DNA of 6,538 nucleotides from assembly GCA_937127205.1 (NCBI GenBank), contig CAKZLS010000243.1, forward strand, positions 1-6,538. The letters are read 5' to 3'. Below the pieces are notes generated by a model. That model had not been told where the DNA came from, ran no database searches, and saw nothing but the letters and a program-made list of their open reading frames with translations. Source of the DNA: an uncultured Rhodospirillales bacterium (GTDB taxonomy: Bacteria > Pseudomonadota > Alphaproteobacteria > Rhodospirillales > Defluviicoccaceae). The position numbers and the translations under genes are program-made. Numbering within the stretch: position 1 is the first letter of the stretch; each line of letters begins with the position of its first letter. Below, piece after piece: positions 1 through 5,159 of the stretch.

Positions 1-86
1 ATGGGGACCCATCGTCAAGCGCGTCGGACGCCCCGAGGGAGCGGGAAACGCGACCCGAAGGGCGCCCTTCCGAGCCCCCTGGCGTC
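1..86. repeat. Dispersed intergenic repeat, copy 1 (cut by window edge)
   Basis: The first 21 bases are identical to 4129-4149. They begin with a near-perfect palindrome, ATGGG-GA-CCCAT. After a 9-nt stretch that differs in length from the other copy, positions 31-74 align without gaps to 4174-4217, with 32 of 44 bases identical by my count. GGCGTC at 81-86 matches 4228-4233 after a small gap. The left end may continue outside the window. No open frame is shared between the copies (the minus-strand reading is interrupted here), so this looks like a non-coding dispersed repeat and not a gene fragment. Its family is not recognised. Confidence 0.6.
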
Positions 87-118
87 GTTGCGCGGCGCTG
101 GTGATGCGACGGCATCAC
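57..118. other. Palindrome and hairpin inside GC-rich spacer
   Basis: Two structures lie close together. Positions 57-70 form a perfect 14-bp palindrome (GAAGGGCGCCCTTC). Positions 101-107 and 112-118 form a 7-bp hairpin (GTGATGC / GCATCAC) with a GACG loop. Neither is followed by a T-run in either direction, so they are not clear terminators. The 57-70 palindrome is not kept in repeat copy 2. The rest of 1-287 shows no gene I can support. Confidence 0.4.
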
Positions 119-260
119 GCCACACCACGCGCCTAACCCGGAAAACTCGGAAGGTCGTCGTATGGGTACTATATGTTTAATCCAAACCACTAGCCTTGAT
201 GGCCCGAGATATACAGTCATTCTAATATGATTGAAACGGTCTCGTTGGGGCCGGTTCGGG

Positions 261-288
261 ATCCTCGCGAAGGGCGAACCCTGAGGAT
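261..288 (-). terminator. Hairpin at the stop codon of the proteinase gene
   Basis: Read on the minus strand, ATCCTC-AGGG, a TTCG loop and CCCT-(TCGC bulge)-GAGGAT form a 10-bp stem with a four-base bulge. The structure overlaps the TAA stop at 290-288. No T-run follows, so it is not a classical intrinsic terminator; it may protect the 3' end or assist Rho-dependent termination. An alternative pairing, GGTTCG at 253-258 with CGAACC at 275-280, competes with it. Confidence 0.3.
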
Positions 289-983
289 TATTGAGCCGCG
301 GTCTGGATGCCGGCGCTCCGCGACGAGGTGGTGACCTTGTGGCGCCACCAAAAGTTCTCATTGATGGAGTAAACGGCCTGGTAGTGGCGGACCGCGTCGG
401 TCTCCACCACCTGCTTGATCTGGTTGTCGAGCATCCAGCTCTTGTCGCCATCGAAAACCACCAGAACCGCGTGTCCCTCGCCACGGTCCAGGTCTTTGAC
501 CGCCGCCAGGCGAAGAGCGTTGGCGTTCCAGCCCAGCCGCTTCAGGGCGAAGAATTTGGCAATGGCGAAGTCTTCACAATCACCGGAGCGGGTCATGAAT
601 TCGGCGGGGGTCGCCCAATAGTCCTTCTTGCCCCAGTTCTTGGTGTCGCGGGTGTAGGGCCGCGCATTCATGTAAGCGTTCACGGCGACGAGCTGCTGGC
701 GGCGGGTCTTGCCGCGAAGGGTATCGAGAAAGGCATCGAGTTCGGCGTAGATGCAGGCCACCGAACCATCGTTCCTGCAGTCCTGCTGCTCGGCCCGGTC
801 CTGCTCCCGGGTGTAGCGATCAACGGCCGTGTTCCACTTCTCGAAGGCGGCGATCTTGGTGGAGCGAATTTCGATGCTCTGGAAGAAGCTCTGACGGACG
901 TCTGCGGCGGCGGCGGGGCGGTGAATGGCAACTGTGTTCATTGCGATGGCGATGATGAGAACCGCAAAGGAAAGTTTCAGCAT
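288..983 (-). CDS. Periplasmic transglutaminase-like cysteine proteinase (BTLCP / LapG-like)
   Basis: The protein is 231 aa from the start chosen here. Residues 1-27 look like a Sec signal peptide: MLK, then a hydrophobic core, then AAA-AD as probable cleavage site. The mature domain carries the transglutaminase-like triad in order: Cys136 in SGDCEDFAIAKFF, His171 in GEGHAVLVV and Asp186 in WMLDNQ. In LapG of Pseudomonas fluorescens the acidic residues flanking the catalytic Cys bind calcium; Asp135 and Glu137 occupy those places here. LapG cleaves a surface adhesin N-terminally when LapD releases it at low c-di-GMP, but no LapD or adhesin gene is in the window, so substrate and control are unknown. 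The start at 983 is preferred over the in-frame ATG at 1016 because AAAGGAA lies 7 nt upstream of it and the 11 extra residues RRKRNPK-type would precede the signal peptide. Family call is firm; LapG function is inference. Confidence 0.88.
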   Translation of the reverse strand: MLKLSFAVLIIAIAMNTVAIHRPAAAADVRQSFFQSIEIRSTKIAAFEKWNTAVDRYTREQDRAEQQDCRNDGSVACIYAELDAFLDTLRGKTRRQQLVAVNAYMNARPYTRDTKNWGKKDYWATPAEFMTRSGDCEDFAIAKFFALKRLGWNANALRLAAVKDLDRGEGHAVLVVFDGDKSWMLDNQIKQVVETDAVRHYQAVYSINENFWWRHKVTTSSRSAGIQTAAQ

Positions 984-1056
984 TTTCGGGTTCCTTTTCC
1001 GCCGACCCAAATGCACTTTATTGGTGTTTTTGGGTGTAATTTCTCGCTATGGTTAA

Positions 1057-1085
1057 TCCATATGGGTTATCCGAGCTGGCGTCAA
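1057..1085 (-). promoter_or_regulatory. Candidate sigma70-type promoter for the LapG-like gene
   Basis: On the minus strand, TTGACG (1085-1080) and TATGGA (1062-1057) are separated by 17 nt. The -35 is close to consensus, the -10 only fair. Initiation near 1050 would give a leader of about 67 nt before the ATG at 983. A perfect TATAAT at 1124-1119 lies further upstream on the same strand but has no convincing -35 partner. Confidence 0.35.
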
Positions 1086-1232
1086 GGATTGTTTGCTATT
1101 TTAAGCTGCTTTTTTATCATTATACTTGTTATGGTTGTATTTGCGGATGGAGCTTGGCCTTGGGCCGCTGTCAGTGGACAGAATGCCCCTCCAACAGACC
1201 CGCTTCGGATGCTCGTGGCGCCGGCCCGATGA
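1062..1232 (+). CDS. Doubtful small membrane-protein ORF
   Basis: An ATG-to-TGA frame of 56 codons. The predicted product has a basic/aromatic N-terminus (MGYPSWRQG), then about 20 hydrophobic residues (LFAILSCFFIIILVMVVFA), then a Trp/Pro-rich and polar tail. That is the shape of a one-pass membrane peptide. Against it: no purine-rich Shine-Dalgarno precedes the ATG, the T-rich DNA itself would yield hydrophobic codons, and it overlaps the candidate promoter of the divergent proteinase gene. No family is recognised. Confidence 0.2.
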   Translation: MGYPSWRQGLFAILSCFFIIILVMVVFADGAWPWAAVSGQNAPPTDPLRMLVAPAR

Positions 1233-1365
1233 CATCATCCCGAGTGGGATCAAGGGAGTGGGGAACTTTCGAAGAAGGACTTTCGGCGTTGGCGACGGTT
1301 CACGCCGTTCGGACGTGCGTTTCTGGAACCACGCAAGGCCGCCGATAAGGAGCTGAGAGAACGGT

Positions 1366-1400
1366 AGCGGCTGGAAGGATCGAACCGATCAACCGCCGCT
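1366..1400 (-). terminator. Nested hairpin downstream of guaB
   Basis: Starting 12 nt past the guaB stop, an outer stem AGCGGC / GCCGCT (1366-1371 with 1395-1400) encloses an inner 5-bp hairpin GATCG / CGATC (1378-1382 with 1386-1390). The position suits the end of the guaB transcript. There is no T-run on the minus strand after it, so intrinsic termination would be weak; a 3'-stabilising or Rho-assisted role is possible. Confidence 0.35.
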
Positions 1401-1411
1401 GGAGAACGCCC

Positions 1412-2887
1412 TTAGTCCGACGACTGATAGTTGGGCGCCTCGCGGGTGATGGTCACATCGTGCACGTGACTTTCTCGCAAGCCGGCCAACGTCGCGCGTC
1501 TGAACATACAGTTACGCTGCATATCGCCAATGGTGGCGTTCCCAGTGTACCCCATGGCCGATTTCAGGCCGCCCACCAACTGGTGAATGACGGTTCCCGC
1601 CGGTCCCTTGTAGGGGACGCGTCCCTCGACACCTTCCGGTACCATCTTTAAGGAGTCCGACACTTCTTGCTGGAAATAGCGATCCGCGGATCCGCGGGCC
1701 ATGGCGCTGATGGAGCCCATCCCCCGGTAGGCCTTGTAGGACCGTCCCTGGTAAAGGAACACGTCGCCGGGGCTCTCGTCCGTACCGGCAAGCAGCGAGC
1801 CGATCATCACACTGTCCGCGCCGGCCGCGATGGCCTTGGCAAAATCGCCGGAATAGCGAATGCCGCCGTCGGCAACCACCGGAACACCTTGGCTCCGGCA
1901 AACCTCCGACACTTCCTGGATCGCCGAAAATTGAGGCATACCCACGCCGGCGACCATGCGGGTGGTACAAATGGATCCCGGTCCGATGCCGACCTTGACC
2001 GCGTCGGCGCCCACATCGATCAGCGCCCGGGCGCCGTCTTGGGTGGCGATGTTTCCTGCCACCACCTGCACATAGTTGCTCAGCTTCTTAATACGCCTGA
2101 CCGCATCGATGACGCCTTCGGAATGTCCATGAGCGGTATCGACGACGATGACGTCGACTTCCTTGTCCAGCAAGGCTTCCGCCCGGACCAATCCGTCCTC
2201 GCCCACGCCGGTAGCGGCGCCGACGCGAAGCCGGCCCCGTTCATCCTTGCACGCGTTCGGAAATCTCTCCGCCTTTTCGATATCCTTAACCGTAATCAGA
2301 CCGATGCAGCTGTAATGCTCGTCGACCACCAGCAATTTTTCGATCCGGTGCTTGTGCAGAAGGCGCTTGGCCTCCTCTCGGTCAACGCTATCACGAACGG
2401 CAACCAAGGGTTTTTCGGGGGTGTCGCGGGTCATCAACTCACTAACCGGTTGCCGCAGATTGGTGGCGAACCGCACGTCACGATTGGTCAGGATCCCCAA
2501 TAATCGGCCGCTATCCTCTTCCACCACCGGCACGCCGGAAAAGTGGTGCGAACTCATCAGCGCCTGCGCGTCACCCAGCGTCGCCGAAGGCCCGATGGTG
2601 ACGGGGTTAACCACCATACCCGACTCGAACTTCTTTACCCGCCAGACTTCGCCGGCCTGCGTTTCAGGATCCATGTTCTTGTGGATGACACCGATGCCAC
2701 CGACCTCAGCCATCGCTATGGCCAGCCCGCTCTCGGTGACGGTATCCATGGCCGCGGAGATCAGCGGAATGCGCAGTTCAACCGACGGGGTAAGCCGCGT
2801 CCCGGTGTCCGCATGCGCAGGAAGAACGCTGGACGCCGCAGGCACCAGCAAAACATCGTCAAACGCTAGCGCCTCTTTGATACTCAT
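1412..2887 (-). CDS. guaB: Inosine-5'-monophosphate dehydrogenase
   Basis: Cytosolic enzyme oxidising IMP to XMP with NAD+, the committed step to GMP. The 491-aa product is the usual length for a bacterial IMPDH with a CBS pair. Visible in order: N-terminal barrel start ALAFDDVLLVPA; two CBS modules at about 95-150 and 155-205 inserted in the barrel; NAD-site region VVDTAHGHSEG near 249; the potassium-binding and catalytic loop GIGPGSICTTR with catalytic Cys307; the phosphate-binding VADGGIRYSGD near 338; the flap region YRGMGS and ARGSADRYFQ with the Arg403-Tyr404 pair; and a C-terminal HVHDV. All key residues are present. The start at 2887 is chosen because GGAG sits 5 nt before it, the family N-terminus begins there, and upstream in-frame starts would span the promoter at 2916-2943. 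guaA, often close by, is absent from the window. Confidence 0.97.
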   Translation of the reverse strand: MSIKEALAFDDVLLVPAASSVLPAHADTGTRLTPSVELRIPLISAAMDTVTESGLAIAMAEVGGIGVIHKNMDPETQAGEVWRVKKFESGMVVNPVTIGPSATLGDAQALMSSHHFSGVPVVEEDSGRLLGILTNRDVRFATNLRQPVSELMTRDTPEKPLVAVRDSVDREEAKRLLHKHRIEKLLVVDEHYSCIGLITVKDIEKAERFPNACKDERGRLRVGAATGVGEDGLVRAEALLDKEVDVIVVDTAHGHSEGVIDAVRRIKKLSNYVQVVAGNIATQDGARALIDVGADAVKVGIGPGSICTTRMVAGVGMPQFSAIQEVSEVCRSQGVPVVADGGIRYSGDFAKAIAAGADSVMIGSLLAGTDESPGDVFLYQGRSYKAYRGMGSISAMARGSADRYFQQEVSDSLKMVPEGVEGRVPYKGPAGTVIHQLVGGLKSAMGYTGNATIGDMQRNCMFRRATLAGLRESHVHDVTITREAPNYQSSD

Positions 2888-2915
2888 GCCCTCTCCGCTG
2901 TCGGAATGGCCGCGT

Positions 2916-2943
2916 ATCATACAGAACCCGCGGCGCTTGCCAA
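2916..2943 (-). promoter_or_regulatory. Probable guaB promoter
   Basis: On the minus strand, TTGGCA (2943-2938) and TATGAT (2921-2916) are separated by 16 nt. Both hexamers are five of six to the sigma70 consensus. Initiation near 2909 would give a short leader of about 20 nt, just enough for the GGAG ribosome site, leaving no room for a riboswitch. I did not find a clear PurR-type palindrome around it. Confidence 0.6.
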
Positions 2944-3286
2944 GGCGCTTCGAACATCGAGCGGCATAACCGGCTGATGTAAGTAATCGTTCGCACCGGC
3001 AATGCACGGAATCTTATGGTACATCCGCCCGCAAACCGCGCGACGGCATCAATTCGATGGGACGTCAGTTTAATCTGCCGGTTTGTTGGATACGCAACCC
3101 GTTCGATGAGTCCCCGCAATCGACAAAAGCGCGAAATCGACAGACGATAGTCACCGACGCGGAGCACCGTTCATTGGCAACCAACGCGCGGTGATGGGGA
3201 TGAGAAAGGCTAAAACGAAAGAACCAATGCGGTTGCACGCGACCGTATTAGGCATCTTTATCTTTTCCGGGAAAAGCGGTGTCTAC
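2944..3286. other. Spacer between guaB promoter and small membrane gene
   Basis: About 340 nt with no gene I can support. Open frames through it on the minus strand run across the guaB promoter or into guaB in another frame and have arginine-rich, shadow-like compositions. A near-palindrome CTTTTCC-G-GGAAAAG sits at 3262-3276 with no terminator T-run. The function of the rest is not visible. Confidence 0.4.
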
Positions 3287-3302
3287 GGTGACAAGCGTCA
3301 CC
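3287..3302 (-). terminator. Hairpin behind the small membrane gene
   Basis: GGTGAC (3287-3292) and GTCACC (3297-3302) make a perfect 6-bp stem with a four-base loop, 24 nt beyond the stop of the 75-aa gene. On the minus strand a short TTTT appears only about 10 nt later, so as an intrinsic terminator it is weak. Confidence 0.3.
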
Positions 3303-3326
3303 CGCGTGCCGCGTCACAGTAACGCG

Positions 3327-3554
3327 CTAATCGACGACGGGCTCATTGCCGGGCGCCAGTACACCCAACTCCGGGTTGTCCCCCCTCGCTATATCCCGGT
3401 CATCGTTCGGTATCAGTGCGGTTGCCAAGAGAACGATGAAAACCGTGGTTGTCAGCGCCGACAGGCAACACAAGAGCGTGCCTAGCCAACGCTTGTCCGG
3501 CTCAATATCTGCCGGCGACCCTGATTCTGCGCTCGAAACACTCGGCTTTTTCAT
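3327..3554 (-). CDS. Small single-pass membrane protein, function unknown
   Basis: A 75-aa protein I do not recognise. Residues 1-21 are polar with many Ser and acidic residues (MKKPSVSSAESGSPADIEPD). Residues 23-48 form one hydrophobic segment (W-LGTLLCC...VFIVLLATALIP). The remaining 27 residues are acidic and Pro/Gly-containing and end in EPVVD. KR at 21-22 just before the helix suggests the N-terminus stays in the cytoplasm and the acidic tail lies outside, as an inference. The start at 3554 is supported by AGGA 8 nt upstream; an in-frame ATG at 3575 would add MFVRKLT without a better ribosome site. It is co-directional with guaB but 439 nt away from it, so co-transcription is doubtful. 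Base composition is like the coding genes and unlike the AT-rich DNA upstream. Confidence 0.6.
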   Translation of the reverse strand: MKKPSVSSAESGSPADIEPDKRWLGTLLCCLSALTTTVFIVLLATALIPNDDRDIARGDNPELGVLAPGNEPVVD

Positions 3555-4126
3555 GGTTAGCTTCCTAACAAACATTCGCGTACTTTCGACTATTTGGCAA
3601 AATCACAATTGGTCGATCGCACACAATGGTTTCTTTAGCCTAGTAAGTATCTTTGGCTAGAACCCTATGTTTATAACAAAATTGTAACAGGCCTAAGGAG
3701 GTTGTAAAGACAAAGTTAATCAATAAAAGCCTATATTTTTTATAGCTATGAACATATTTTGGAATCGGAACATTGTCTTTTTTTAGGCACAGCTTACAAG
3801 TTTTGCGGGAGAGGCGCCGAATTACTTCTTCAACCAAGCCGATACTGAAAGTAGATCTAATTTCGTAAGAATAAGACATATCCTATTAAGATTCCGTAAA
3901 AATCCCGGAAATCGCTCCATGTCTCGGTTGCCACCAACCGGCCAACTCGAGATACCCGATCAACGCATTCAGCTTTTTTCTAGAGCGAAGCCATCCGCCA
4001 ATGGCAATCTAATGCTGCCGGTCTTTAATAATGACACTTCGTGATCGACTTGCTCGCCTCCTCGGCAGGGCTTTGGGAGACCGTGGCACCAGTAGCGCCG
4101 TGTAAGCTCCCGGAGCGCAGCGCCGG
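3555..4126. other. AT-rich spacer grading into GC-richer DNA, no supported gene
   Basis: Positions 3555-3890 are AT-rich with stop codons in most frames. Small inverted repeats are visible: TAGCC/GGCTA at 3636-3640 and 3655-3659, CTATA-TTTTT-TATAG at about 3731-3745, and a 6-bp hairpin CGGTTG/CAACCG at 3925-3940 with a CCAC loop. A strong Shine-Dalgarno-like AAGGAGG on the plus strand near 3695-3701 is not followed by a usable start codon at proper spacing. From about 3900 the base composition rises in G+C toward the repeat at 4127. Confidence 0.45.
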
Positions 4127-4233
4127 CGATGGGGACCCATCGTCAAGCGGTATCCCCCCTTTGCCATCGTGGGCCCCGACAATGCGAGAAACTCGACCCT
4201 TTGGGCGGCATTTCGAGGCTTCCCGACGGCGTC
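4127..4233. repeat. Dispersed intergenic repeat, copy 2
   Basis: Contains the 21-bp exact match to 1-21 (at 4129-4149), then a segment 15 nt longer than in copy 1, then a 44-nt ungapped block (4174-4217) at about 73% identity to 31-74, then GGCGTC (4228-4233). Here the palindrome at the left end is seen in full: CGATGGG-GA-CCCATCG, 7-bp arms, 4127-4142. The perfect palindromic core beside a diverged flank suggests that the core is conserved, or converted, more strongly than the rest. Open frames over it on both strands are rich in Arg and Pro and look like shadows. Confidence 0.6.
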
Positions 4234-4676
4234 ACAAGGGGTCGTGACTAACCACCGTCGCCACAAGTCAGGGAATGAATTTGGCGCACGCCCAATTGCG
4301 TGGCGTGACGAAACCAGTGCCTCTGGACGCCGCCAAATTCGTCCATCTTGACGGGCCCGCGGTCTTCGGGGGAGCGTCGCCCAATCCACACAGGGGACTG
4401 ACTATGAGCTGCGAACCTGTGCCGCTGAATGAGCGCGCCTGAAAAATCATTGCGCAACGGACGTGTTATCAACACCAGGCATTTAGATCAGCGTTGATTG
4501 CCATCAGACCGGCTGGAGAGATGCGGCTCTGACCCCACGATTGAGGTCGGCTTCACGATACGGCACGGAACACAGTGTCGCACGCGCTTTTAACGCTACG
4601 CGCATAACGGTTGCATTGGGCTGGCAGCCAACCACCCAGCAGCAACTACCTTCCCTTCATGCGTGCTTAGAAAGCC
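4234..4676. other. GC-balanced non-coding block, possibly decayed sequence
   Basis: About 440 nt with no gene I can support. Short overlapping frames exist on both strands but lack ribosome sites and recognisable motifs. One compound inverted repeat is visible, GGTT (4609-4612) with AACC (4630-4633) enclosing GGCT-GGC-AGCC (4619-4629). The composition differs sharply from the AT island that follows, so this block together with 3900-4233 may be an inserted or relic sequence. Confidence 0.35.
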
Positions 4677-4734
4677 AGATATATTTTTTTAATAATTATT
4701 GAGCGCACGGACACACGTCCAGAGATATATTTTT
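4677..4734. repeat. Pair of 12-bp direct repeats at the AT-island edge
   Basis: AGATATATTTTT occurs at 4677-4688 and again at 4723-4734, 46 bp apart start to start. A small hairpin GGAC-ACAC-GTCC lies between them at 4709-4720. They could be paired protein sites or bent-DNA motifs; their low complexity makes chance plausible. Confidence 0.45.
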
Positions 4735-4821
4735 CTACCCCAAATGAATGCCGAAATACCACGATTAGGGAATTATTAGTCTAGAATTTACCAATTTGGG
4801 TCACAGAAAGACGCGAGTAAA

Positions 4822-5005
4822 AAATAATTTTTTCTTGTATTTATAGAAATTAATCGCGATAATAATCGCTATGGTTAGATAAAAAAATAATTTTTATAAA
4901 ATATTAAATCATAATTTATTTTTATAAATAATTTTATCTAATAAAAAAATTTAATTTATTCCGTTTATTATTTAATATTTATTTTTTACATATAAATTTT
5001 CTCGA
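4822..5005. promoter_or_regulatory. Extremely AT-rich island upstream of the LuxR-type gene
   Basis: Between 4875 and 5000 I count only 7 G or C in 126 bases (about 94% A+T), against GC-rich coding DNA on the far side. It is full of A- and T-tracts. A 10-bp perfect inverted repeat, TTAGATAAAA (4875-4884) and TTTTATCTAA (4932-4941), encloses further imperfectly symmetric AT sequence, giving a 67-bp imperfect palindrome. Just before it, TAATCGC occurs twice (4851 and 4863) 12 bp apart. Such islands often act as bent DNA, easily melted DNA, or targets of nucleoid silencers (H-NS, MucR/Ros types); which applies is not visible. Confidence 0.5.
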
Positions 5006-5104
5006 AAATACGGAATGCGGGCAATACACTTTTATGCTACTATGAGCTGTATAAAAAGCAGCGTGTTGCGGCATTTTGGCCGTCGGTAATCAAGTTTTCA
5101 GTCG

Positions 5105-5136
5105 TGGCGGGATCGCAAACCCCGCCATTTGTTTTT
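5105..5136 (+). terminator. Intrinsic terminator-like hairpin in the luxR-type leader
   Basis: TGGCGGG (5105-5111) pairs perfectly with CCCGCCA (5121-5127) across a 9-nt loop, and TTTGTTTTT follows directly (5128-5136). This is the best intrinsic terminator in the window and it points toward the regulator gene, ending 23 nt before its ATG. It may end a short upstream RNA or act as an attenuator. A shorter hairpin, CGGC/GCCG (5069-5072 with 5079-5082), precedes it, and GCGGG at 5017-5021 could pair with CCCGC of the terminator as an alternative fold. Confidence 0.65.
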
Positions 5137-5159
5137 GAAAGATAGACACGGGAAACGCC

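Noticed and set aside
291..1232. 313-codon open frame on the plus strand opposite the proteinase gene
   Set aside because: Most of it is the antisense shadow of the 288-983 gene, with repetitive Gly/Val/Leu composition and no motifs. Only its last 56 codons are considered separately.
1667..2503. Long plus-strand frame opposite guaB
   Set aside because: Fully antisense to a complete, conserved IMP dehydrogenase; no ribosome site and no recognisable domain.
2888..3007. 40-residue N-terminal extension of guaB
   Set aside because: The likely promoter at 2916-2943 lies inside it, the family N-terminus starts at 2887, and that ATG has its own Shine-Dalgarno.
2859..3167. 102-codon minus-strand frame overlapping the guaB start
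   Set aside because: Runs across the guaB promoter and into guaB in another frame; arginine-rich shadow composition.
3695..3760. AAGGAGG followed by a short ATG frame on the plus strand
   Set aside because: The ATG near 3748 is about 45 nt away from the Shine-Dalgarno-like site and the frame ends after 12 codons.
3640..3879. 79-codon minus-strand frame with a CxxC-like CKLC and a hydrophobic C-terminal half
   Set aside because: AT-rich region, AGG placed too close to the ATG to serve as a ribosome site, no recognisable family; evidence too thin to call.
4009..4389. 126-codon minus-strand frame across repeat copy 2
   Set aside because: Arg/Pro-rich composition, no ribosome site, and the related repeat copy at 1-86 does not keep the frame open.
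4248..4475. 75-codon minus-strand frame, possible transposase remnant
   Set aside because: No transposase motif (DDE or HUH) is visible and no terminal inverted repeats bound the block.
4609..4633. Compound inverted repeat considered as an integron attC site or tRNA fragment
   Set aside because: No attC core-site consensus and no cloverleaf or anticodon arm can be drawn.
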